The position numbers and the translations under genes were made by a program. Shown here in pieces: positions 47,109 through 56,578 of a stretch of 64,000 nt of DNA. The notes beneath the pieces are model-generated. The model was not told the DNA's origin, did not search any database, and saw only the letters and a list, made by a program, of their open reading frames with translations. The stretch spans positions 124,001 to 188,000 of the forward strand of contig NZ_DATCTF010000004.1 of the NCBI RefSeq assembly GCF_036568125.1, written 5' to 3'. Source of the stretch: Magnetovibrio sp. (lineage in GTDB: Bacteria; Pseudomonadota; Alphaproteobacteria; Rhodospirillales; Magnetovibrionaceae). How positions within the stretch are numbered: the stretch's first letter is position 1; each line of letters starts with the position of its first letter.

Positions 47109-49376
47109 TCAAATAGCATCATGCGCGGCGAGCGCCGCCAAGTTGACCAGATCGGACACCGTCGCGCCCATCGGCACGATCTGCGCCGGTTTGGAAATGC
47201 CCAGCAACAACGGCCCGATCACCGTACCGCCGCCCAACTGCTGCACCAAGCCGGACGAAATGCTCGCCGAATTGAGCCCCGGCAAAACCAACACGTTGGC
47301 CGCCGCCGACAGGCGGGTGAACGGGAAGACACGGTGCTGCAGGTCATAATCCAGCGCGACCTCGGCGCTCATCTCGCCTTCGTATTCGAAGCTGACGTGA
47401 GAATTGTCGAGGATTTTCACCGCCTCGCGCACCACCTGGGTGCGGTTGGGCATGGGATTGCCGAAATTGGCGAACGACAGCAGCGCCACGCGCGGTTCCT
47501 GGCCCAGTTGACGCACCTTGGCGGCCGCCTGGATGGCGGTGTCGGCCAACTGCTGGGCGTCGGGCATGACGTTGACGGCGGTGTCGGACAAGAACACCGT
47601 GCGCCCTTGCGCGACCATCAGCGTCAAGCCAACCACAGATTGGTCGGGGCTGGGGTCGATGACGCGGGTGATGTCGTTCAGCGCCACGTGGTAGTTGCGC
47701 GTCAGCCCCGTGACCATGGCGTCGGCGTCGCCTTGGGCGACCATGCATGCGGCGAAGATGTTGCGGTTTTGGTTGACCATGCGTTGGCAATCGCGAAACA
47801 GCTTACCTTCGCGCTGCAAGCGTTCGTAAACTTCGTCGATATAACGCTCGGTGGCGTCGGACAGTTTGGCGTTGGTGATCTCAACGCCGTCCAATTTGGG
47901 CAGACCCAGTTCGCGCAGCTTGTCCAAAACCTGTTCTTCGCGGCCGACCAAAATGGGGAACCCATAGCCGGCATTGTAAAATGCCACGGCGGCGCGGATG
48001 GACTTTTCCTCTTCGCCCTCGGCGAACACCACCCGGCGTGGGTGCAGATGAACGTCTTCGAAGATCGCCTGCAGGCTGGGCGCGGTGGGATCGAGGCGCG
48101 CGGTCAATTCGTTGCGATACGCATCCATGTCGATGATCGGGCGCTGGGCGACGCCCGATTCCATCGCCGCGTGGGCCACGGCGGGCGGCACGGTGGTGAT
48201 CAGGCGCGGATCGAACGGCGCGGGGATGATGTACTCGGCCCCGTATTTGAGATGCTGGCCGGAATAGGCCATATCGACTTCGTCGGGCACGTCTTCGCGG
48301 GCCAGCGAGGCGATGGCGTGGGCGGCGGCAGCTTTCATGTCTTCGTTGATGGTGGTGGCGCGGACATCCAGGGCGCCGCGGAAGATGTAGGGAAAGCCCA
48401 AAACGTTGTTGATCTGGTTGGGATAGTCGGACCGCCCGGTGGCGATGATGGCGTCGGGGCGCACGGCCTTGGCTTCTTCGGGAGTGATTTCCGGGTCCGG
48501 ATTGGCCATGGCGAAGATGATCGGTTTGTCGGCCATGGCTTCGACCATGTCCGGGGTCAACGCGCCTTTGACCGAAAGGCCTAAGAACACGTCCGCGCCG
48601 ACCAGCGCTTCCTTCAAGGTGCGCGCGTCGGTGTTGGCGGCGTGGGCGGCCTTCCATTGGTTCATGCCCACTTCGCGGCCTTGGAAAATCACGCCCTTGC
48701 TGTCGCACATGATGGTGTTGTCGGCACGCACGCCCAAACACTGCACCAGTTCGATGCATGCGATCGCCGCAGCGCCTGCGCCGTTGACGACGATTTTGAG
48801 ATCGCTGATGTCGCGTCCGGTCAGGTCGCAGGCGTTGATCAGGCCCGCCGCGGTGATGATCGCGGTGCCGTGCTGATCGTCGTGAAACACCGGAATGTCC
48901 ATCAGTTCGCGCAGTTGCTGTTCGATGATGAAGCAATCGGGTGCGGCGATGTCTTCCAGGTTGATACCGCCGAAGGTCGGCCCCAGCAACTTGACGCAGT
49001 TGACGAACTCGTCGACGTCGCGGGTATCGACTTCCAGATCGATGCCGTCGATGTCGGCGAAGCGCTTGAACAGCACGGCCTTGCCTTCCATCACCGGTTT
49101 CGATGCCTGCGCGCCCAAGTCGCCCAGCCCCAGCACCGCGGTGCCGTTGGAAATGATCGCCACCAAGTTGCCCTTGGCGGTGTAGTCGTAGGCCAATTGC
49201 GGATCGCGTTCGATTTCTTTACACGGCGCGGCGACGCCGGGGCTGTAGGCCAGCGATAGGTCGTGCTGGGTGGTCAGCGGCTTGGTCGGGTGAATTTCGA
49301 TTTTGCCGGGGCGTCCGCGGGCGTGCATGACCAAGGATTCTTGGTCGATGGCGCTCATTTTGTCATCGTCGTGCAT
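47109..49376 (-). CDS. maeB: NADP-dependent malic enzyme with phosphotransacetylase-like C-terminal domain
   Basis: 755 residues from the ATG at 49376. The malic part holds [37 protein letters not shown] and [16 protein letters not shown]; the NADP-binding [14 protein letters not shown] follows. From about 430 on it is a phosphate acetyl/butyryltransferase-like domain ([19 protein letters not shown]), regulatory rather than catalytic in MaeB. Converts malate to pyruvate and CO2. An alternative start is 49358. Confidence 0.95.
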   Translation of the reverse strand: MHDDDKMSAIDQESLVMHARGRPGKIEIHPTKPLTTQHDLSLAYSPGVAAPCKEIERDPQLAYDYTAKGNLVAIISNGTAVLGLGDLGAQASKPVMEGKAVLFKRFADIDGIDLEVDTRDVDEFVNCVKLLGPTFGGINLEDIAAPDCFIIEQQLRELMDIPVFHDDQHGTAIITAAGLINACDLTGRDISDLKIVVNGAGAAAIACIELVQCLGVRADNTIMCDSKGVIFQGREVGMNQWKAAHAANTDARTLKEALVGADVFLGLSVKGALTPDMVEAMADKPIIFAMANPDPEITPEEAKAVRPDAIIATGRSDYPNQINNVLGFPYIFRGALDVRATTINEDMKAAAAHAIASLAREDVPDEVDMAYSGQHLKYGAEYIIPAPFDPRLITTVPPAVAHAAMESGVAQRPIIDMDAYRNELTARLDPTAPSLQAIFEDVHLHPRRVVFAEGEEEKSIRAAVAFYNAGYGFPILVGREEQVLDKLRELGLPKLDGVEITNAKLSDATERYIDEVYERLQREGKLFRDCQRMVNQNRNIFAACMVAQGDADAMVTGLTRNYHVALNDITRVIDPSPDQSVVGLTLMVAQGRTVFLSDTAVNVMPDAQQLADTAIQAAAKVRQLGQEPRVALLSFANFGNPMPNRTQVVREAVKILDNSHVSFEYEGEMSAEVALDYDLQHRVFPFTRLSAAANVLVLPGLNSASISSGLVQQLGGGTVIGPLLLGISKPAQIVPMGATVSDLVNLAALAAHDAI

Positions 49377-49418
49377 GGGGAGGTCTTTCAAATGTGGTGC
49401 ATTTGTCGGTGAGAGGAA

Positions 49419-49910
49419 TTAAGCGCTGCGTTCGTGCATGTGCACGTTGGCGCCATCGAATTTCTGGAGCAGTTCCAGGGCCTGCTGCTCTTTTTCAGGG
49501 GTCGCGCAGCTGACCCACAAGATCAGCCCGCCGGCCGCAAGCGCGTTGGTGAAATCTTCGCTGTCGGGCGACGAGGTCACTTCGTCGAGGACTTCTTTCG
49601 CCGCCACGCCCGCCGTGGCCGCACCGATGATCGACGCGATCAACGCCGCCGTCGGACCGCCCGCCAGCAAGATCGCACCGGCGGCTACCAAGGGGCCTTC
49701 GTATTTGATTTCACCGACCAGGGCGGTGAGCACGTCTTTCCACGGCTTGCCGGGTTCGCCCACGACGTCGAGAGATTCATGGCCGTCCAAAACAGACAGG
49801 TCGGGACGTTCGAATCCGGCCTCCAAAAGGTGATGGACGGCGGCTTCGAAACTGGCGCGATCTTTAAAGATGCCGACGGCTTCGCGAACGGTGGTGGCTG
49901 AGTTGCTCAC
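49419..49910 (-). CDS. Gly/Ala-zipper stress-type protein
   Basis: 163 residues. N-terminal alpha/beta half (AVGIFKDRASFEAAVHHLLEAGF) is like general-stress 17M/DUF1269-type domains. The middle is a Gly/Ala-rich hydrophobic stretch (GPLVAAGAILLAGGPTAALIASIIG) that could insert in a membrane, and the C-terminus (ILWVSCATPEKEQQALELLQKFDG) resembles the first half. Function unknown. It lies upstream of maeB on the same strand, 42 bp away. Confidence 0.65.
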   Translation of the reverse strand: MSNSATTVREAVGIFKDRASFEAAVHHLLEAGFERPDLSVLDGHESLDVVGEPGKPWKDVLTALVGEIKYEGPLVAAGAILLAGGPTAALIASIIGAATAGVAAKEVLDEVTSSPDSEDFTNALAAGGLILWVSCATPEKEQQALELLQKFDGANVHMHERSA

Positions 49911-50093
49911 GTACGGTCTCCAAGTAGAGTTCTTTATGGATTATCAATGTCTATGTTAGGCCGCTTCGCGCATCAGGCCAAGCGGCTTTGGACGAAATTC
50001 CATTGTATTCAAAGCAGGATCGCATGTTGATTTCGCGGCCCCGGGCTGTTTATGGTGAGGACCCCTTTAACGCCGATTTGTCAAAAAGCCAAG

Positions 50094-52757
50094 ATGAGCC
50101 CTGAACCCGCCGCCGAGATGCAACAAGTCACCCCCATGATGGCGCAATTTCTGGCCATCAAGGCGGATCATCCCGACGCCTTGCTGTTTTATCGCATGGG
50201 CGATTTTTACGAGCTGTTCTTCGACGACGCCGAAAAGGCGTCGCGCGCGCTCGACATCACCCTGACCAAGCGCGGCAAGCACAACGGCGACGACATCCCC
50301 ATGTGCGGCGTGCCGGTGCACAGCCACGAGCAATATCTGTCGCGCCTGATCCGCAAGGGCTTTCGCGTCGCGGTGTGCGAGCAGACCGAAGACCCGGCCG
50401 AAGCCAAGAAGCGCGGCGCGAAATCGGTGGTGCGCCGCGACGTGGTGCGGGTCGTCACCCCCGGCACCATCACCGAAGATTCCCTGCTCGACGCGCGCGC
50501 CAACAATTATCTGGCGTGCATCGCCGAAGCCCAGGGCGCGTTGGGGCTGGCGTGGATCGACGTTTCGACCGGGCAGTTTTTCGCCCAAGCCTCGGCGCCC
50601 GAACAATTGGGCGCGCAGCTCGCCCGTCTCAAACCCGGCGAATTGCTGCACCCCGACAGCTTGATGAACCGCGACGCCTATCGTTTCGTGTTGGACGATT
50701 GGCGCGATGCGTTGACCCCGCAACCGGCCGCGCGGTTCGACAGCACCAACGGCGCGAAACGCCTCGAAACATTGTTCGGGGTCAAGACCTTGGAATCGTT
50801 TGGCGGGTTCAGCCGCGCCGAAGTGGCGGCGGCGGGCGCGTTGCTCGATTACATCGAATTGACGCAAAAGGGCAAACTGCCACGGCTGTCGCCGCCGGTG
50901 CGCATCGCGTCGGGCGGGGTGATGGAAATCGACGCCGCCACCCGGCGAAATTTGGAACTGTCCGAAACCCTCACCGGTACGCGCAAGGGCTCGCTGCTGG
51001 CGGTGATCGATCGCACCGTCACGGGCGCCGGCGCACGCCTGCTGGCCGGACGATTGGCCGCGCCGTTGACCGATGTCGCGGCGATCGAAGGGCGCTTTTG
51101 CGATGTGCAGTTTTGCGTCGATGAAAGCCGCGTGCGCGAAGACGTGCGCGCTTTACTGACGCGGTGTCCCGATTTGGAACGCGCCCTGACGCGCATCACG
51201 TTGGGCCGCGGGGGCCCACGCGATTTGGCTTCGGTGCAGGGCGGTTTGGCGCTTTCCGCCGACGTGCGCGACGCGTTTGCGGGCAAGCCGATTTCCAAGG
51301 GTTTGGAGCAGAGCTTAGAGAATCTCGGCGCGCATGGCGAACTGGTGGGCGAACTGGGCGCGGCGTTGGGCGACGATCTGCCGTTGCTGGCGCGCGACGG
51401 CGGTTTTGTGCGCCCTGGCTATCGCCCCGACCTGGACGAGCTGCGCATGATGCGCGACGAAAGCCGCCGCCTGATCGCCGGTCTGCAAGGCAACTATCAG
51501 TCCGATACCGGCATCGCCACCTTGAAGGTCAAGCACAACAACGTGCTGGGTTATTTCATCGAGGTTCCGGCCAAACAAGGCGACAAGCTGATGGGTGCGG
51601 ACGGGCCGTACATCCATCGCCAGACCATGGCCAACGCGGTGCGCTTTTCCACCGTCGAGCTGAACGAACTGGAAAGCAAGATCGCGCGCGCCGCCGACGG
51701 CGCGGTGGCGTTGGAGCTGGAAGTCTTCGAGCAACTTGCGGCGCGGATCCGTGCGCATGGGGAAGCCATCGCGCTGTGCGCGTGCGCGCTGGCGGAACTG
51801 GACGTGGCGACCGGCTTGGCGGAATTGGCGGTGGAACGCCGCCTGACCCGCCCGCAGGTGGACGACAGTGTCGATTTCGAGATTGTTCAAGGCCGCCACC
51901 CGGTGGTCGAAGCCGCCTTGGAAGCGGGCGGTGGGGACAAGTTCGTCGCCAACGATTGCGCCCAAGACGATGCCTCGGGCCGCCTGTGGCTGCTGACCGG
52001 TCCCAACATGGCCGGTAAATCGACGTTCTTGCGGCAAAACGCGCTGATCGCGGTGTTGGCGCAGATGGGGTCGTTCGTACCGGCAGCGCGCGCGCGCATC
52101 GGTGTGGTGGACCGGCTGTTTTCACGCGTCGGCGCGGCCGACGATTTGGCGCGCGGGCGTTCGACGTTCATGGTCGAAATGGTCGAAACGGCGGCGATCC
52201 TCAACCAAGCGGGCGAACGCGCATTGGTGATCTTGGACGAAATCGGGCGCGGCACCTCGACCTTCGACGGCTTGTCGATCGCCTGGGCGGTGATCGAACA
52301 CCTGCACGAGGTCAACAAGTGCAGGTCCTTGTTCGCCACCCACTACCATGAGCTCACCGCGCTGCAGGCCAAGCTTGCGGGGCTCAGCTGTCACGCCATG
52401 AAGGTCAAGGAATGGCAAGGCGACGTGGTGTTTTTGCACGAGGTCGGACCCGGCGCGGCGGATCGCTCTTACGGTATTCACGTCGGCCAACTGGCAGGCC
52501 TGCCGCCTGCCGTGATCAAGCGCGCCGAACAGATCTTGAAGTCCCTGGAAGAAGGCGAGCAATCGTCCACGGTGACCAAGCTTGCCGATGACTTGCCGTT
52601 GTTTTCCCATGCGCCCGCCAACCCAAGTCCGGCTGCCGGGCCGCGCAAATCGTCGGAGGTCGAAGAGGCGGTGAAGGCCGTGCTGCCTGACGAGATGACC
52701 CCGCGCGAGGCGCTCGATTTCTTATATAGATTGAAAGCTATGGATACCGGCGGATAA
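50094..52757 (+). CDS. mutS: DNA mismatch repair protein MutS
   Basis: 887 residues from the ATG at 50094 (alternative in-frame ATG at 50052; neither has a strong ribosome site). The N-terminal mismatch-recognition domain has [15 protein letters not shown] with the Phe-x-Glu element; the ATPase has Walker [40 protein letters not shown] and ATHYHELT. First gene of the conserved mutS...glnD...murJ series. No mutL in the window. Confidence 0.98.
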   Translation: MSPEPAAEMQQVTPMMAQFLAIKADHPDALLFYRMGDFYELFFDDAEKASRALDITLTKRGKHNGDDIPMCGVPVHSHEQYLSRLIRKGFRVAVCEQTEDPAEAKKRGAKSVVRRDVVRVVTPGTITEDSLLDARANNYLACIAEAQGALGLAWIDVSTGQFFAQASAPEQLGAQLARLKPGELLHPDSLMNRDAYRFVLDDWRDALTPQPAARFDSTNGAKRLETLFGVKTLESFGGFSRAEVAAAGALLDYIELTQKGKLPRLSPPVRIASGGVMEIDAATRRNLELSETLTGTRKGSLLAVIDRTVTGAGARLLAGRLAAPLTDVAAIEGRFCDVQFCVDESRVREDVRALLTRCPDLERALTRITLGRGGPRDLASVQGGLALSADVRDAFAGKPISKGLEQSLENLGAHGELVGELGAALGDDLPLLARDGGFVRPGYRPDLDELRMMRDESRRLIAGLQGNYQSDTGIATLKVKHNNVLGYFIEVPAKQGDKLMGADGPYIHRQTMANAVRFSTVELNELESKIARAADGAVALELEVFEQLAARIRAHGEAIALCACALAELDVATGLAELAVERRLTRPQVDDSVDFEIVQGRHPVVEAALEAGGGDKFVANDCAQDDASGRLWLLTGPNMAGKSTFLRQNALIAVLAQMGSFVPAARARIGVVDRLFSRVGAADDLARGRSTFMVEMVETAAILNQAGERALVILDEIGRGTSTFDGLSIAWAVIEHLHEVNKCRSLFATHYHELTALQAKLAGLSCHAMKVKEWQGDVVFLHEVGPGAADRSYGIHVGQLAGLPPAVIKRAEQILKSLEEGEQSSTVTKLADDLPLFSHAPANPSPAAGPRKSSEVEEAVKAVLPDEMTPREALDFLYRLKAMDTGG

Positions 52758-52770
52758 GGATAATCGCACG

Positions 52771-53259
52771 GTGACGGATCGACTGGGAGCCTACCAACGT
52801 ATTTTCGGCACCGGGCCGCGTGGACTGGCGCTGAGCCTCGCGACGTTGGCGGCGACTTGGGCGGTGACGCATTTCATCAATGCCGCCCCGATCCACGGCT
52901 ACGACGGCTTCGGCCTGGGTGCGCTGTTGGTTTCCATCGCCGTGACCGCTGCGGGGGTGGCGTGGAGTTTGAAGTCGTTGCCGCTCAGTAGCCGCGGGCG
53001 CGAGCTGATCACCAGCGGTGCGTTCCGCCATGTGCGCCATCCGCTGTATGCATCGTTTTTGCTGAGCTTCGATTTCGGCCTGGCGCTGTATCTCGATCAC
53101 TGGATCTACATGCTGTGGGCGCTGGCGCAATTTCCGCTGTGGCACGCCAACGTGGCGGGCGAAGAACGCCTGATGCACGAAACGTTCGGCAAAGCGTATG
53201 TCGTTTACGCCGCGCGCACCGGGCGGTTCGTGCCCAAATGGCGCGCTTCGCGGGCTTAA
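52771..53259 (+). CDS. ICMT/PEMT-like membrane methyltransferase
   Basis: 162 residues with about four helices. The catalytic region RHVRHPLYASFLLSFD and the C-terminal EERLMHETFGKAYVVYAARTGRFVP are the SAM-binding pattern of isoprenylcysteine carboxylmethyltransferase-like enzymes. In bacteria the targets are lipids or thiols and usually unknown. Starts 13 bp after mutS; convergent to the DUF2834 gene with a 4-bp overlap. Confidence 0.82.
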   Translation: MTDRLGAYQRIFGTGPRGLALSLATLAATWAVTHFINAAPIHGYDGFGLGALLVSIAVTAAGVAWSLKSLPLSSRGRELITSGAFRHVRHPLYASFLLSFDFGLALYLDHWIYMLWALAQFPLWHANVAGEERLMHETFGKAYVVYAARTGRFVPKWRASRA

Positions 53260-53567
53260 CGCGACGGCGTCTCGCGCCAGCGGTAATACAGATACAACGG
53301 CAGGCCCGCCGACACCCCGATCAACAACGTCGCCGCAACGACCGCGCCCAGCCCGCGCCCGCCGTGACGGTGGGCGAAGACGGCGGCGCTGATCAGCGCG
53401 ATGGCGGCGACGATTACGTCCAGGGCGAAAAACGCGGCGATGCGGTTGGCGAACATCTCGTGCACGAACAACAAGGCGTTCGCACCATGATCCAAGAACC
53501 AAGGCGCAAAGGCGGCGTAAGGGACGATCACGCCGACACCGAACAAGACGAGCAGCCATACGCGCAT
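53256..53567 (-). CDS. DUF2834 membrane protein
   Basis: 103 residues from the ATG at 53567, with GAGGAGG 6 bp upstream. Three hydrophobic helices; the first (WLLVLFGVGVIVPYAAFAPWF) and the ALLFVHEMFANRIAAFFALDVIVAA motif match the DUF2834 family of small bacterial membrane proteins with no known role. It faces the tetR gene over tandem operators, so that regulator likely controls it. Confidence 0.78.
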   Translation of the reverse strand: MRVWLLVLFGVGVIVPYAAFAPWFLDHGANALLFVHEMFANRIAAFFALDVIVAAIALISAAVFAHRHGGRGLGAVVAATLLIGVSAGLPLYLYYRWRETPSR

Positions 53568-53586
53568 GGCGGCCTCCTCAAATAAT

Positions 53587-53616
53587 GTAACACATGCTAC
53601 ATGTAACATATGTTAC
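53587..53616. promoter_or_regulatory. Tandem operator sites for the TetR regulator
   Basis: GTAACATATGTTAC (53603-53616) is a perfect 14-bp palindrome, and GTAACACATGCTAC (53587-53600) is a two-mismatch copy. The centres are 16 bp apart. They lie between the DUF2834 gene and the TetR gene, just upstream of both starts, as expected for autoregulation and control of the divergent gene. Confidence 0.7.
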
Positions 53617-53651
53617 GATATCTATCAACGTGTATCGCATGAGGGAATCCG

Positions 53652-54236
53652 ATGGTGAAAACGATACCCCAGGCCAAGCGTTTGACCACCAAGGACCGCT
53701 TGCTGCAGGGCGCGACAGCGTGGTTGATGCGCAACGGCGCGGATGACTTTTCGTTGCGCAACGTGGCCAAGGATTTAAACACCTCGGCGCGTATGCTGGT
53801 CTATCACTTCGGTTCGAAAAACGGGCTGCTGACGGCGGTGCTGCAAGGCATCGCGGCGATGTGGATGAGCGAGGTGCGGGTCCTGGAAAGCACGGCGCTG
53901 GTCGAACAGCTGCGCCGCCTGTGGACGCAAAAACTGACCACCGACGCGGCGCAAAACCTGCATGTGGTGACGATCCAGTTGTGGGCCAGCGGCTTGGCGT
54001 CGCGCGACCCGCTTTTTGCGCCGTTTTTGCACACGCTGTCGAAAGGGTGGATCGACGCCTTCACGCCGCATTTCGAGGCCCGTGGCCTCAGCCGAGAGCA
54101 AGCCGTGGCCCGCGCGATGCTGGCTGTCGCGGCGATCGAAGGCTTGTTGCTGCACCGGGTCACGGACCAAGGTCTGCCCGCCGACGCGGCGTTCGAATTG
54201 CTGATGGGCGTGCTCGACGATTGGACGCAGGCTTAA
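53652..54236 (+). CDS. TetR-family transcriptional regulator
   Basis: 194 residues. The N-terminal HTH covers TKDRLLQGATAWLMRNGADDFSLRNVAKDLNTSARMLVYHFGSK, a standard TetR DNA-binding domain; the C-terminal helices form the ligand pocket and dimer surface. AGGGA precedes the ATG. It is divergent from the DUF2834 gene and overlaps the GST gene by 4 bp at its 3' end. Ligand unknown. Confidence 0.9.
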   Translation: MVKTIPQAKRLTTKDRLLQGATAWLMRNGADDFSLRNVAKDLNTSARMLVYHFGSKNGLLTAVLQGIAAMWMSEVRVLESTALVEQLRRLWTQKLTTDAAQNLHVVTIQLWASGLASRDPLFAPFLHTLSKGWIDAFTPHFEARGLSREQAVARAMLAVAAIEGLLLHRVTDQGLPADAAFELLMGVLDDWTQA

Positions 54237-54886
54237 GTGCCGGGGGTGATGATGATTTCGGTGTCGCCGGGCCGCCAAGGATCGAATTTGGCCATCACGC
54301 CGACAAATAAATCGCTTGCTATGAAATTGTTGAGCCAACGGTGTACGTGCGGATACGGCGCGGCGAAAAACCAATCCCAATCGGCCAGGGCGAATTGACG
54401 CACAAACGGCGCGATGGCGATGTCGGCAAGAGACCGACGGGCGCCGAACAGATACGCTGTTGCGCTCAATCTGTCTTCCAACTGCTGAATGAATTGGATT
54501 CCCGCCGTTCGGTGGGCGAGCGGATCGCCCCCGTCATAGCGGCTGGCGTATTTGTAACGATCCAGATGGGTTTTGAAGTCCGTGTCGCACCGCGCGATCA
54601 GCGCGTTCGTTTGATCTGCAGGCGCATCCAGCCAGCCGTGAGGGTCGTTGCGCGCCAGCGCCCACCGCATGACATCGAGGCTTTCGTCGATCACCCGGCC
54701 GTCGCTCAACACCAGCACCGGCACGGTGCCCTTGGCGGAAAGCGCGAGCATCTGCGGCGGTTTATCGCGCAGAACCACTTCGCGCAAAACGTACGCCTGG
54801 CCGCTTGCGAACAGCGCCATGCGCGCCCGCATAGCGTAAGGGCAACGGCGAAAACTATAGAGGATGGGTAAAGACGCGGTGCTCAT
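54233..54886 (-). CDS. Glutathione S-transferase-like protein
   Basis: 217 residues. An N-terminal thioredoxin-like domain begins PILYSFRRCPYAMRARMALFASGQ, with the CPYA motif of Beta/Omega-type GSTs, and VPVLVLSDGRVIDESLDVMRW; a helical C-terminal domain follows. Its ATG abuts the stop of the upstream PLP-fold gene, so the two are translated as a pair. Substrate unknown. Confidence 0.88.
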   Translation of the reverse strand: MSTASLPILYSFRRCPYAMRARMALFASGQAYVLREVVLRDKPPQMLALSAKGTVPVLVLSDGRVIDESLDVMRWALARNDPHGWLDAPADQTNALIARCDTDFKTHLDRYKYASRYDGGDPLAHRTAGIQFIQQLEDRLSATAYLFGARRSLADIAIAPFVRQFALADWDWFFAAPYPHVHRWLNNFIASDLFVGVMAKFDPWRPGDTEIIITPGT

Positions 54887-56410
54887 TCAGGTTTCGTCCC
54901 GTACCCGGTCCTTGGGGTGCTGGGCCTCGATCTGGGGATAGGCTTTGCGCAGGGCGGCGAAGTCGGGGTAGGCGGCAAGATCGCTGAACAATTGGATCGC
55001 GCCGTGCAACGATGGCCCGCGCCGCGCCCCCATGGCGACGCGCAAGGTGTTGAACTTGACCCCGCGCACGAACCCCATTTCGAAACGATGGCCGCGAAAG
55101 CCGAAGCTGCTACCCGATCGCAACGTCAGCTTGCGCTGCTTGGCTTCGTGTTCGAGGACCGTGCGCAAGAACGCCCGCGCGCTGGCACCGTCGGGGTGGT
55201 AGCGTAAAACGACGAACGGCGCTTCGGCCCACGCTCGGTCCTTGGCCGCGCCGAGACACGGATGGCTGACGCGCCCGAGCACGCTGCTGTCGGGTTTGAT
55301 CCGCGCCGCCAAGGTTTCGGCGAACAGACGGTTGTTGGCGAATACCGCGCGGGCATGGTCGTGCAGCGACGTGGCATCGAGGAACGGCGGCGCACTCAAC
55401 GCCGCGTATTCGTCTTGTGACAGGCTCGCGCCAAACGTGGTGCGTGCCGTCGTCAAGGCGCTGGCGAACGTATCCAGGCGTTCGATGGTGGCGGGCGTGT
55501 CGACCATCCACACATCCACAAGTCCGACGTTGGAAAACTCCAAGCCTTCTTGATCGAGCTTCAGGCCCGAACGGATCGATGCAATCAACACCGGCGGATC
55601 GTTGGCGAGTTCCACACACAGCCGTTCGACGGGAAACACGTCGGCGGATAATGAGCTGTCGATGACGATGGCGCATGGACGCTTGGCACGGCGCTGCTTC
55701 CACGTGGCGATAAAAGCGTCGAGATCGAAAACCTCCAACCCAGTGTCGGCGGCGACGGGCTCGATCAGCACCACATCCACCGCCCCGCGCATCACGGCCG
55801 TGCAAAGCGCGGGTTGTCGCGCGTGCTTGCGGCCGTGAAAGCTGTCGTTGCACAACAATTCAAGCGCACGGGCAATTTCGAAATATCCACCAAACCAATG
55901 CAGCGAATAGGGAAGCTTCGGCGCGCGCGGCCACATCTTGGGCGATTGGACGCGCAACACTTGCAAGATCGTGGTGATGGCGGACATGCCGTTGGCGAAC
56001 AGCATCGAACGACCGGCCCAGCCCGACGGCGGCGGATGCAGCGCGGCGAGGCGGCGTTCGAGTTCCCTGGGTTTGAGCCAGCGATCATAGGGGTAATGCA
56101 CGCGGGTGCCGTCCGCCAGATATTTGGCCTGTGCGTGGGGCGGCGACATCATGTAGCGATCGGAACCCGCTGGCGCGCCCGCGTGAACTTCATTCAACCA
56201 TCGACGGCGAAGGTCCAAAGATAGGTTTTCCAGCATCTGCTCGCCGTCGAGGGATTCAAGCTTCGGGTTGGTCACAAGCGTTTCGGCGCGCGCCAACCAG
56301 TCGACCAAGGACACAGGGGGCTTGGCGGATGGGCCGCTAAGCGCCGTCGCCATGCGCTGGGCGATGGCGATGAGGTGTTGGCATTCCGCTGTGCAAGGAG
56401 AAGCGTGCAT
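54887..56410 (-). CDS. PLP-fold (aspartate aminotransferase type) protein of unknown function
   Basis: 507 residues. The centre follows a fold-type I PLP enzyme: a phosphate-cup-like FANGMSAITTIL (about 138-149), VVLIEPVAADTG (213-224), the cofactor Asp in IVIDSSLSADV (D251), and SGLKLDQEGL with Lys284 as candidate Schiff-base lysine. The first 110 residues and the C-terminal 150 are not like standard aminotransferases. No family name comes to mind. The gene abuts the GST and is divergent from glnD over 168 bp. It may act on a sulfur or amino compound with the GST, but that is inference. Confidence 0.62.
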   Translation of the reverse strand: MHASPCTAECQHLIAIAQRMATALSGPSAKPPVSLVDWLARAETLVTNPKLESLDGEQMLENLSLDLRRRWLNEVHAGAPAGSDRYMMSPPHAQAKYLADGTRVHYPYDRWLKPRELERRLAALHPPPSGWAGRSMLFANGMSAITTILQVLRVQSPKMWPRAPKLPYSLHWFGGYFEIARALELLCNDSFHGRKHARQPALCTAVMRGAVDVVLIEPVAADTGLEVFDLDAFIATWKQRRAKRPCAIVIDSSLSADVFPVERLCVELANDPPVLIASIRSGLKLDQEGLEFSNVGLVDVWMVDTPATIERLDTFASALTTARTTFGASLSQDEYAALSAPPFLDATSLHDHARAVFANNRLFAETLAARIKPDSSVLGRVSHPCLGAAKDRAWAEAPFVVLRYHPDGASARAFLRTVLEHEAKQRKLTLRSGSSFGFRGHRFEMGFVRGVKFNTLRVAMGARRGPSLHGAIQLFSDLAAYPDFAALRKAYPQIEAQHPKDRVRDET

Positions 56411-56578
56411 GGAAAATCGAAATACTTTCGAAAAGAATCACCAGTCGCCATTAGAGCGAAAACCAAACCGCGATACAAGAAAGGCAAGATTTCACGCTCG
56501 TTTGCGCGCGGCAAATCTTATATACATCGTGGGTCAAGCCGGGCAGGTTGGGGAACCACAACGGCAGTTGGAAGCAAT

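Noticed and set aside
47121-48584. Long open frame antisense to maeB
   Set aside because: Codon-bias shadow without start-site support.
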